Of a stretch of DNA of 37,761 bases, positions 1 through 7,855 are shown piece after piece. Made by a program: the position numbers and the translations under genes. The notes under the pieces are model-generated. The model was not told the DNA's origin. It saw only the letters and a program-made list of their open reading frames with translations, and made no database searches. This DNA is from a virus: positions 64,001 through 101,761 of IMG/VR virus record IMGVR_UViG_3300027648_000001; one strand, 5' to 3'. Each line of letters begins with the position of its first letter. Within the stretch, counting starts at the first letter, position 1.

Positions 1-2
1 CG

Positions 3-632
3 GACGCGCCGCTGTTCTATCAAAACGAAATGATTTTGTACTTGTCCGAAGTACAGAACGATTTCCTTCTGAAGGTTCGGCCAATTTATGCGGTAAGTAA
101 TCAAAACACGACCGTAGGTCAGCAAGTGTACCCCCAACCGATACGGTGTATCCGCATGGAAAGGATTGCCATCAATCCGAACCCCACCGGCAACGGCGTG
201 ACGATGGATTTATATGAGACTTCCCAAGCCAGCCTGGACCTTTCTAATCCGTCTTGGCAGGGAACGCAGGGCATTCCGCAGCAATGGTTCCGCGACCGTG
301 TGGACACTGGAAATTTTGGGGTGTATCCAATCCCCTCGGCAACGTTTTCCATGGAGCAATGGTATTCCTATCGTGGTTCAGTTACAGGAAATACCTTGAC
401 GACGACCTTATTGGTGCCTGATGTTTTTAGGCAGTTTATGGATTTCGGAGTATTAGCGCGTTGCTTTTCGAAAGATGGTGAGACTAGGAGTCCAGACAGG
501 GCGATATATTTCCAGAAAAGGTATGACCTGGGAGTGGTTTTAGCTCAAAAATTAATGACATCATTGGGCGTTAATATGGAGCAAGGCTTTGCGCACGATC
601 AAGACTTTTCGCCGATGCCAGTACAGGCTTAA
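3..632 (+). CDS. Probable head-tail adaptor/connector protein (5' truncated)
   Basis: The frame is open from the window edge (reads DAPLFYQNEMILYLSEVQ), so the true start lies upstream and the Met at 30 is probably internal. No catalytic motif or membrane segment is visible. The N-terminal part looks helical and the middle is beta-rich with many Gly, Pro and aromatic residues, as in phage connector proteins. It lies directly before the large tail protein at 1239, where connector/adaptor genes sit in podovirus-like genomes. The role is inferred from position and composition; another minor virion protein is possible. Confidence 0.5.
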   Translation, partial: DAPLFYQNEMILYLSEVQNDFLLKVRPIYAVSNQNTTVGQQVYPQPIRCIRMERIAINPNPTGNGVTMDLYETSQASLDLSNPSWQGTQGIPQQWFRDRVDTGNFGVYPIPSATFSMEQWYSYRGSVTGNTLTTTLLVPDVFRQFMDFGVLARCFSKDGETRSPDRAIYFQKRYDLGVVLAQKLMTSLGVNMEQGFAHDQDFSPMPVQA

Positions 633-634
633 TC

Positions 635-1246
635 ATGAAAGCAGAACGCGCTTACAAAACATCTGAATCTTCGAGACTAGCAAGCAAACGGTACTACGCG
701 AAACATGGCGCGAAGAAGCGGGCCTATCACAGGGAGTGGAATGCCAAAAATCAAGAGCACGTCAAATCTTATAGGCAGGAGTACAACCTAAGAAACAAGG
801 ACGAGATTCTGGAAGGGCAACGTAAATATCGACTAGCCAATAAAGAAAAACGCAAGGCCGCAACCAATTCTTGGCGGAAAAGAAACGCAGAACATATTCG
901 TGCCTATAGAAGAAGGTACAGCGTCGAAAAACACGATCTAGTTATGGCTCAAAAGCGTCGTTACCGGGAGCGCTACGGCCCAGAAATTCGTGCTTGGCTT
1001 AGATACTACCAGAAAACAAAAAGAGAAAATATCGTAGCCGAATTGTTCGGCGAAGCTAATGGTGTCTGTTATTTGTGTAATCTTCCTATGGTAATTGGCT
1101 CGCAAACACTAGAAATAGATCACTTTATTCCACGGTGTGCTGGAGGAAGTGATAATCGCTCGAACCTTCGGCTCACACACTTAACTTGTAACAGAAAGAA
1201 GTCTGGAAAGCATCCGGATGAGATTGGAGTAGGTGCCAGTGCCTAA
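635..1246 (+). CDS. HNH endonuclease (free-standing homing-type)
   Basis: Residues about 145-195 form an HNH module: CYLC, then LEIDHFIPRCAGG, then NLRLTHLTCNRKK. The DH pair, the central Asn and the zinc-binding CxxC/C pattern are all present. Residues 1-140 are very basic, with repeated KxRYRxxNKE-like heptads, presumably helical DNA-binding repeats. It starts 2 nt after the adaptor gene and its last codons overlap the tail-protein start, so it is wedged between two virion genes. That placement is typical of mobile HNH genes that spread in phage genomes. Nuclease activity is inferred from the motif; target unknown. Confidence 0.85.
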   Translation: MKAERAYKTSESSRLASKRYYAKHGAKKRAYHREWNAKNQEHVKSYRQEYNLRNKDEILEGQRKYRLANKEKRKAATNSWRKRNAEHIRAYRRRYSVEKHDLVMAQKRRYRERYGPEIRAWLRYYQKTKRENIVAELFGEANGVCYLCNLPMVIGSQTLEIDHFIPRCAGGSDNRSNLRLTHLTCNRKKSGKHPDEIGVGASA

Positions 1247-4200
1247 CAATACCTACAAAAGCTTTCCATATATTTATTCAGATAAGGGCCTTGTTGCTAG
1301 ATATGCAATAGATCGTGCCCCGGCCTATTCGTTCTGGAACCACGATAATGCCGAAGTTCGTATAGAAAATTCCGTTTCTTCTCGCCTTGGATTTGGACCG
1401 ATCACGGTGGCCGGTACCGCCAATACTCCGCTTTCCGGATCAGTGCAGACATTAGCTCGCCTGAAAGGACTAAACAATACTTATCGATACGCTGGCGCTG
1501 GCACGAGTATTTATCGACGCGCAGGAGATACCAACGGCGCTTACTCTGCCATCAATGGCAGTTTTGTCCTGAGTGGAAACAGGTTTTTCTCATCTCCCTA
1601 TCGGCCCAACCTAAGTGCCCAGCCGTATATTTTCTTTGCCGACGCTAATTGTATGACCAAAGATAATGGCCAGCTAGGCACGGTGCAACAGTGGGGCATT
1701 TTTCCGCCCACCGCGCCATGTGTCGCTGCGCTCGACAGCTTTGCCATCTCGAATATTTTCGATTTCCAATCAGCACCGTCAGTGGTTAGTGGTTATACCT
1801 CTACCAGTCGCATTGCGGTCGTAGGTACCAACTTTGGGACATCAACGGTCACCGGAGCGCCAGGAATATTTACCATTACTCCGGCGAGCATGAACAATAT
1901 TATCCCTTACATTCAGCTAACTTGCGGCCCGGAAGAAGTAGCTGTTATCTCTACGACCGAAACTACCTTTACCGCGTTTTTTGCCTTGGACCACCCGGAT
2001 ACAACTACGATCATAAACGATGGTTGGGTAGGAACCATCGCTGCCGCAGGGGTAGGTACCCTTCAAGGACCAGTACCCGGAGGTTTGGGTAATCTTGGTG
2101 ATGGAACGACGGACAACACCGACTATATCAACTTGGGGGTTAGGGTTTCGGCGCAGTACGGAAGCACATTCGCCATCGCATTCGACGTTGGAGACGGAAC
2201 GTTCACAGAGTCCTATTATTCTGCTTCGTTTACTGATTTTGTTCCGACCGTTCCAAGGAATCCAAATACTCCAGGTGGTATCGGACCGCCTCCAGGCAGC
2301 CCACCGGGAACGCCGCCAGCACCACCACCTGCGCCTGGCAATCCCACGACTCCAGCACCTAGTGGAACGGCCTGGTTAGAAGTTCAGATTCCTATCAGTC
2401 AATTTGTTGCTAATGGACAGGCTGGGTTACCAGGACATACTTGGGCCAATGTAAATTCTTGGCAAATCCTAACTACCAACGGTTCTCAGACAAATGCTTT
2501 GACGGTTGGATATAACTGTTTCTATCTGTTTGGTGGGTCCGGCCCAGATTCCAGCGTGGGATATGCGTACGATTATCGCATCACTTTTTATAATGCGAAC
2601 ACAGGAGACGAATCAGGGCCATCTGTAACGATGGTTACCGGCATCAACCCGGTTGCTCAGCCCGTGCTTGTGGAATGGCCCGATGCGGTCACGCCGCCAC
2701 CGCCTATCGATCCGCAAATAACGCACACGCGCGTTTACCGACGTGGCGGCACACTGGAAGGTCAGTGGCTTCAGATAGCCCAAGTCCCAATTGGGACAAC
2801 TTTCGTTGTCGATATCTTGTCCGACGAAGATATTGCTGCCAACAATATCTTGGATTATGACACTGCACCGCCCGTGACGTCTGCCCTGCCAGTCCCCGTC
2901 GCCACAACTCTAACTGAAGCGGTAACCGGGGAAGGCGAATTTTCTATCACGGTTGACTCGACAGCCAATATGTATGTCTATCAGAACCTTACCATCGACC
3001 CGTTTACCACCGAGGCCGAGATCGTGGTAATCCAGTCGATCAATACGAGTACTAACACTATTAGGGGATATTTCCAGTACGAACACTCAGTCGGGGCTAT
3101 TGTTCAGGCCACTACCCGCACTGGACAGCCATGCAGTGTTGCCGCTATTGCTTTTGACCAGGCGTGGATTGCCGGTGATCCAAACAATCCCAATATTCTT
3201 TACTACTCTGACCGGTTTAATCCGGAGTCGTTTCCACTGGAAAACACGCTGGAAATCGGAGTTCCGTCCGATCCAATTATGGCCATCGTGGAGTGGAATG
3301 GGCAGCTTTATGTTTTTACGCAGAATACTGTTTGGAACGTGTTAACCGCTGCCGTTACTGGCAGCGTGCCACTTCCTTATAAAACCGCCGCGCAGCACGG
3401 ACTAAATTGCAACTTTGGCTGGATAGTCACGGAAGGGGAAATTTGGTACCAGTCCTACGGCGGAATCTATGCCTTCCAAGGGTCTGAATCTAGGTATGTA
3501 AGTGAGCCGATTGAATGGATTTTTACCGATCAATTTATAGACGACGATGTTTCTAGGCCAGTACAGCCGGTAAATCCGACACAGGTTAGCCAAACCTTGA
3601 TGTCCTACTACCAGAACGAAATCTACATTTCCTACATCGGACTTGACGGCAACCGGCACCGGGTAATCTGGCACCGCATATATAACCGCTGGAGAAACGA
3701 TGACGTTCCGGCCAACGCTATGATGGTCGAGGAAGATACCTATAAGCTTGTCTTTGGTACGGCCACTGGAATGATTTATCAAGACCGCCTAGCGCAAAAT
3801 TACGATCTTCTTGGCTATACCACGGGCGTAGCACAGTACAACCCGCTAAATTTCGATCTGCAAACCGTTGCTTTGGACTTAGGAACTCCAAAGAACTTCA
3901 AGAACTTCAATGAATTTACGTTGGATATCGATCCTGGCGGGAATGCCATAACGGTGATTTTATCGTTTGACCAAGGCGCTACCAATCTAACACTTGGAAT
4001 AATTGATTTCACTGGCCGTCAACAGGCCGATTTCCAAATAAATGCCGGGGCTGGCTATCTGTCACTTGATGTGTCGGTTTTGCTCCAGTGTACGATCAAT
4101 TCCGCTGCTGCTGCACCCCTAACCGTTTACGAAGCTCATATCCGGGCTGAAGTTGAAGCAGAATTACGCACATCTGCTGACACGTATATCATGGATTTCA

Positions 4201-4535
4201 GTGGCCCGGACTACAAAATAGTTAAACAGGCATGGATTGAATATATGGCGGAAGATCGTGCCGGGATTACGTTCAATGTTTATGTAGGTCCGAACACGGC
4301 TGTATCTGCGCCGAACAATCAAGTGGAATTTACTTTCACCTTGCCACAGTCGCTAACTAGGTCATCTAGGCGTGTTCGTTTTCCCGCTACCAAGGCGCGT
4401 GTGTGGCGCTGGATTGCAACGAGTAATAGCGATTTCAGGCTTTACTCAGATAGCCGGATTGAATACAACCCAATCACAAAAGATAAAGGCTACGCACCGT
4501 TACCGTTCCAGCCAGCGGAGCCGACGCAGCCGTAG
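1239..4535 (+). CDS. Large tail hub/nozzle-like virion protein
   Basis: About 1098 residues, beta-rich, with many short Gly/Thr/Asn loops, a Pro-rich linker near residues 345-380 (PGTPPAPPPAPGNP) and no signal peptide. The opening segment on a source/display theme (SSRLGFGPITVAGT, SVQTLARLKGL) resembles podoviral tail-nozzle proteins such as P22 gp10; this is a recollection of family style, not an alignment. A GTG at 1233 is also possible, but GTG 1239 sits 9 nt from the GGAG at 1226-1229, so I prefer it; either start overlaps the HNH gene. A perfect copy of the 14-bp palindrome lies inside at 2784. Confidence 0.6.
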   Translation: MPNNTYKSFPYIYSDKGLVARYAIDRAPAYSFWNHDNAEVRIENSVSSRLGFGPITVAGTANTPLSGSVQTLARLKGLNNTYRYAGAGTSIYRRAGDTNGAYSAINGSFVLSGNRFFSSPYRPNLSAQPYIFFADANCMTKDNGQLGTVQQWGIFPPTAPCVAALDSFAISNIFDFQSAPSVVSGYTSTSRIAVVGTNFGTSTVTGAPGIFTITPASMNNIIPYIQLTCGPEEVAVISTTETTFTAFFALDHPDTTTIINDGWVGTIAAAGVGTLQGPVPGGLGNLGDGTTDNTDYINLGVRVSAQYGSTFAIAFDVGDGTFTESYYSASFTDFVPTVPRNPNTPGGIGPPPGSPPGTPPAPPPAPGNPTTPAPSGTAWLEVQIPISQFVANGQAGLPGHTWANVNSWQILTTNGSQTNALTVGYNCFYLFGGSGPDSSVGYAYDYRITFYNANTGDESGPSVTMVTGINPVAQPVLVEWPDAVTPPPPIDPQITHTRVYRRGGTLEGQWLQIAQVPIGTTFVVDILSDEDIAANNILDYDTAPPVTSALPVPVATTLTEAVTGEGEFSITVDSTANMYVYQNLTIDPFTTEAEIVVIQSINTSTNTIRGYFQYEHSVGAIVQATTRTGQPCSVAAIAFDQAWIAGDPNNPNILYYSDRFNPESFPLENTLEIGVPSDPIMAIVEWNGQLYVFTQNTVWNVLTAAVTGSVPLPYKTAAQHGLNCNFGWIVTEGEIWYQSYGGIYAFQGSESRYVSEPIEWIFTDQFIDDDVSRPVQPVNPTQVSQTLMSYYQNEIYISYIGLDGNRHRVIWHRIYNRWRNDDVPANAMMVEEDTYKLVFGTATGMIYQDRLAQNYDLLGYTTGVAQYNPLNFDLQTVALDLGTPKNFKNFNEFTLDIDPGGNAITVILSFDQGATNLTLGIIDFTGRQQADFQINAGAGYLSLDVSVLLQCTINSAAAAPLTVYEAHIRAEVEAELRTSADTYIMDFSGPDYKIVKQAWIEYMAEDRAGITFNVYVGPNTAVSAPNNQVEFTFTLPQSLTRSSRRVRFPATKARVWRWIATSNSDFRLYSDSRIEYNPITKDKGYAPLPFQPAEPTQP
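2784..2797. repeat. Palindrome copy, perfect
   Basis: GTCCCAATTGGGAC, inside the tail-hub gene. Identical to the copy at 7961. Confidence 0.85.
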
Positions 4536-4543
4536 GAGACTAA

Positions 4544-5038
4544 ATGCCGGTCAGCTATCAGAACTTAAACGAAACAGACCTTAAAGACCCACGCGGCACA
4601 AACATTAATAAGCGCAACCGCGAGCTTGTGAACGAAGTTAACCGTCTCGGTGGCCTGAACGGCCCAGTAGCCATTCTAAACGGCGTTGTTCTTGGCATGG
4701 GCAAGGGAACGCTCAGCACTGGCTCAGCTACGGTGTCTGGAGCCGTCACGGCGGCCTCTGGGACCGTTTCTGGGGCTTTGACTGCTGGTTCTATAGCAAC
4801 CAACGGGGATATTGATGCTACCGGCGACGTTACCGCGACTGGGGCCGTGGTAGCTGCCTCAGTCACGTTAGGAATAGCACCAAATATCGTACAAATTATC
4901 GTTGGTTCTGGTTTTCCAGAAGGCATTATTGCCGCCCCAGTGGGCAGTCTATATTTGAACGTAGGGCCTAGCGGAGCTAATACGCTCTACGTAAAACAAG
5001 GTGGCGGTGCGACGAATCAAGGGTGGAGCGGCAAATGA
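4544..5038 (+). CDS. Small fibre/spike-like virion protein with beta-repeat core
   Basis: 164 residues. After a charged N-terminus, residues about 55-115 are repeated short Ala/Val/Thr/Gly blocks (TVSGAVTAASGTVSGALTAG and similar), the composition of beta-solenoid or collar-type tail fibres. The end (GSLYLNVGPSGANTLYVKQG...NQGWSGK) resembles the C-terminal sandwich motif common in phage appendage proteins. TAGGAGA, containing the previous gene's stop, provides the ribosome site for ATG 4544. The stop overlaps the next start by 4 nt. Virion role inferred from composition and position. Confidence 0.6.
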   Translation: MPVSYQNLNETDLKDPRGTNINKRNRELVNEVNRLGGLNGPVAILNGVVLGMGKGTLSTGSATVSGAVTAASGTVSGALTAGSIATNGDIDATGDVTATGAVVAASVTLGIAPNIVQIIVGSGFPEGIIAAPVGSLYLNVGPSGANTLYVKQGGGATNQGWSGK

Positions 5039-5607
5039 GTTCAGCGGTCATGCAGAAGGAAGAAACTTGGGCCTACCAGAGCGAAACTGCGCTCTTAGTG
5101 CCTACCGTGGGGAATGTAGTCACAGAATTATTCCCTGAAGATTTCTTGGTGCAGCTATATTTCAGGATGAAAAAGGACGGCAGCTTACGCAGGACTCTGC
5201 CCAATGTCAGTAAGCACAGCTTAGCAAATTTCATTGCGTACTTTTATAACAAATCGATTCTAGCCTGCGTGGCTAGACCTGGCGGCTTGGCGGGGTTTGT
5301 TTGGGTTTATGACGTAGAAGGCGCTGGGAAGTTTAAAAGGGCGTCAGTTGGAGTCTGTTTCTTTAAAGAGTTCTGGGGCCAGCCGGTGATTTACGAGCTT
5401 GGCAGAATGGCGCTCGACTGGATATTCAAGAAATTAGACCTGTGTATGGTCTTGGGCACTATCGCATCGTGGAATCGGGCTTCGGTGCGCTTTGGGAAGG
5501 CTATGGGCTTTGAATACTGCGGTACGGTCCCGATGTTTTTCTTGAAAGAAGACTCTGCAACTAGTATGGATATGTTGAGCTTATCGAAGGAGTCTTTCTA
5601 TGGGTAA
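5035..5607 (+). CDS. GNAT-fold acetyltransferase-like protein
   Basis: About 190 residues. The central segment FVWVYDVEGAGKFKRASVGV followed by IYELGRMALDWIFKKLDL and a late NRASVRFGKAMGFEYCGT has the order of GNAT domains: beta strand, acyl-CoA-binding helix, then the conserved Asn-x-x-Ser/Ala...GF-x-x-x-G end. Start ATG 5035 is in an ATGA overlap with the preceding stop and has GGAG upstream; an in-frame ATG at 5023 is less well served. GNAT-like genes often sit among phage tail genes, where their substrate is unknown. Confidence 0.6.
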   Translation: MSSAVMQKEETWAYQSETALLVPTVGNVVTELFPEDFLVQLYFRMKKDGSLRRTLPNVSKHSLANFIAYFYNKSILACVARPGGLAGFVWVYDVEGAGKFKRASVGVCFFKEFWGQPVIYELGRMALDWIFKKLDLCMVLGTIASWNRASVRFGKAMGFEYCGTVPMFFLKEDSATSMDMLSLSKESFYG

Positions 5608-6163
5608 GGGTGGCGGAGCACAGCAAACGCAAGGCAATATTACCCAGGCCGAAATGGGACTTTTGAATACGGCTAGTGGACAGAGCCAGCAATTATTTAA
5701 TACTTCTTTCCCCGGACTCCAGACAGCCGAAAACTATTACAACCAACTCGCCAGTGGCAACCAGCAACAAATCTTCAACGCTATCGCTCCGGCTGTGGGC
5801 CAAATCAATACCGCTAGCCAAGGCGCGGCCCAGAATATCGCCCAAAACATGCCGCGCGGAGGCGCTGAGCAGTTAGCTCAAGCACAAAATCAGAATCAGC
5901 GTGCCGGGCAAATTGGCAACCTGGCTACCTCTGCTTATACCGGATCGTTTCCGGCGCTAGCCAGTCTATCTCAGGGCGGTCTTGGACTTGCAAACAATAC
6001 CGCGTCCAATGCTATTTCGGCAGGTTCTTCTGCCGGACAGAGCAATGCGGCGTTAATGCAAGCACAAGCTGAAGGAAAAGGCGCGGAAATGGGCTTTGGC
6101 GGATCTTTGGCCAGTGCGGGCGGCCAATTAGGCTCGGCTGCTAAGTTTGCCGCAGCAATGTAA
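5600..6163 (+). CDS. Gln/Ala/Gly-rich ejection (internal virion)-like protein
   Basis: 187 residues, starting MGKGGGAQQTQG and dominated by Gln, Ala, Gly, Asn and Ser with few charges and no Cys. The C-terminal half is low-complexity small residues. This composition and the position after the tail hub and before two long charged helical proteins fit small DNA-ejection proteins of podoviruses. It overlaps the GNAT gene by 8 nt. Its stop is followed at once by an A/G homopolymer tract that leads, in the same frame, into the next gene. Confidence 0.5.
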   Translation: MGKGGGAQQTQGNITQAEMGLLNTASGQSQQLFNTSFPGLQTAENYYNQLASGNQQQIFNAIAPAVGQINTASQGAAQNIAQNMPRGGAEQLAQAQNQNQRAGQIGNLATSAYTGSFPALASLSQGGLGLANNTASNAISAGSSAGQSNAALMQAQAEGKGAEMGFGGSLASAGGQLGSAAKFAAAM

Positions 6164-6177
6164 AAAAAGGGGGGGGG
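6162..6177 (+). promoter_or_regulatory. A7G9 homopolymer tract serving as ribosome site
   Basis: Seven A then nine G lie between the TAA of the gene ending at 6163 and the GTG at 6179. The G run is the only purine-rich ribosome-binding candidate for the next gene. The genes on both sides are in the same frame, so the run also marks a stop-separated continuous frame. Homopolymers of this size invite polymerase slippage and sequencing error. Confidence 0.5.
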
Positions 6178-6178
6178 A

Positions 6179-7855
6179 GTGGGAAATTTCCGTCCGGTTC
6201 CACTAGACGATCTTCCAATGCCACAGGCGGCTGCGCCCGTTCAGTACCAGCCTGCCCAGTTGGCCGAACCACCGGCCCGTAACCCGAACGATAATCCGGG
6301 CGTTGGATACATGGGGACTGGTGGAAAGATTGCCGACGTAGCCTCGAACTTCTTGAACGGCTGGATGCGCGGCAAGCAGCAGGCCGAGGAAAAGAAAGTA
6401 GCTATGGCTACACAGCAAATGCAAGGTCTGCACTACGGATTCCAGATTGCACAAGCCAACGCGCAGCAAGTGCAAAACGATCCGAAATCTACCCCAGAAC
6501 AAAAGCAACAGGCCGAACAAGCGCGGCAAGCAGCATGGAAAGCTTACCTCGACGGCGCGGAGCAGTTCACTACGCAGCCAAAGGGTAGCGGTAAGTCTGG
6601 TTCGGGCGGGAAAAAGGACGGCGGCGGTATTAAGGCCCATCTAAAACAGGCTTTCGGTGCGGAAGATCCTCACCTATATGCAGCGGCCGGGTTGGGGCTA
6701 TTGCGTAAGACTGGACCGCCACCACTTGCGCAGCCATCGCCACAGGATCAAACGGCACAGCGTGATTATGATGACCAGAAAAAGCGCGATGATGCTGTAG
6801 AAGCCGAAGCTAACGCCTTCAAAAAGTACAGTGATCTTCAGGGTAAGGGTGCGCCTCCGGAAGAAATCTCCAAGGCTAAAAAAGCGTACGATGATGCTCG
6901 CGAAAATACACGTATTCAGACCGAACGTAAGGGCGGAATGGAACGTGAGCCTAAGCCCCAGACAGCAAAAGAGCACTATGAAGCCGCCTACGCCGCCGAC
7001 ATAGAGGCCGGAAGAGATCCGGCGAAAAGCCCTGAAACTCAGAAGTGGAAAGCAGCAATGAAGGAAGAGGCCGACGCTACCAGGAAAGCTAGTGGCGACG
7101 ACAAGCCAGAAACTCGCGATTTTGACGGTTATCTGCATCAATACGATCCGGAAAATAAGTTAAAGGGAGAGCACGATAAAAATGGCTGGGTAAAGATCGG
7201 AAAGTCAAAACAGGATTCGGCTCAACCAAAAGAAGAGGGGAACTGGGAGCTAATCGACAACGGATTCGAAAGAAATTCCAAGACCGGGCAAGTAAGGCCA
7301 GCAGATCCAAGAGCTAAACCGAAAGGCTATGACGAAAAACAGCAGGCACAGCGCGATAAGTACGTTGAGCCACGGCAAGACACAATGGATACAATCGATT
7401 CATCTATAAAATATGTCGGAGACACTGAACATCAGAGCGGTCCCGGCGACTACAGCTTGATGCTTGATTTTCAGCAAGCGATAACATCTGGCAAGAAATC
7501 TGGAATCAGATTCACTGGGCGAGAACAGGATATGTTAACTAAGGCGCGGTCATGGTATGACAGCGCCGAGGCTAGAGCGCACCATCTGCTTTATGGAACT
7601 TATTTTTCGGATAAGCAACGTAAGCAAATCGGTGAGCAACTTCAGTCAATAAAAGATAATGCCCAAAAAGAAATCGACAGATATGACAAAGAACATCCAA
7701 GCGATAGGCCGCAATCGATGGATGAAACGCCAAAAGAACAGCCAAAATACAGCGCGGGCGACATCGTAACCGGCCCGGACGGCAAGAACCACAAAGTTAT
7801 CGGCCAAAACAAAGACGGCACGTTGAAGTTGGATAAAAAAGTAGAGCCTGATTAA
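6179..7855 (+). CDS. Charged, helical ejection-like virion protein
   Basis: 558 residues from GTG 6179. The N-terminus is Pro/Gln-rich, residues about 55-120 are Gln/Ala/Lys coiled-coil-like, then comes a Gly/Lys linker, and the rest is highly charged (Lys, Glu, Asp) and helical. The end carries a small beta motif (GDIVTGPDGKNHKVIGQNKD). No enzymatic motif seen. Long hydrophilic proteins after the tail hub are usually injected internal proteins; the function here is inferred only from that. Overlaps the next start by 1 nt (TAATG). Confidence 0.5.
   Translation: MGNFRPVPLDDLPMPQAAAPVQYQPAQLAEPPARNPNDNPGVGYMGTGGKIADVASNFLNGWMRGKQQAEEKKVAMATQQMQGLHYGFQIAQANAQQVQNDPKSTPEQKQQAEQARQAAWKAYLDGAEQFTTQPKGSGKSGSGGKKDGGGIKAHLKQAFGAEDPHLYAAAGLGLLRKTGPPPLAQPSPQDQTAQRDYDDQKKRDDAVEAEANAFKKYSDLQGKGAPPEEISKAKKAYDDARENTRIQTERKGGMEREPKPQTAKEHYEAAYAADIEAGRDPAKSPETQKWKAAMKEEADATRKASGDDKPETRDFDGYLHQYDPENKLKGEHDKNGWVKIGKSKQDSAQPKEEGNWELIDNGFERNSKTGQVRPADPRAKPKGYDEKQQAQRDKYVEPRQDTMDTIDSSIKYVGDTEHQSGPGDYSLMLDFQQAITSGKKSGIRFTGREQDMLTKARSWYDSAEARAHHLLYGTYFSDKQRKQIGEQLQSIKDNAQKEIDRYDKEHPSDRPQSMDETPKEQPKYSAGDIVTGPDGKNHKVIGQNKDGTLKLDKKVEPD

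Noticed and set aside
6241-6290. CC-rich text with CCTGCC resembling the 49-bp module
   Set aside because: Pentamer spacing is not kept and it lies in a Pro-rich coding stretch that explains it.
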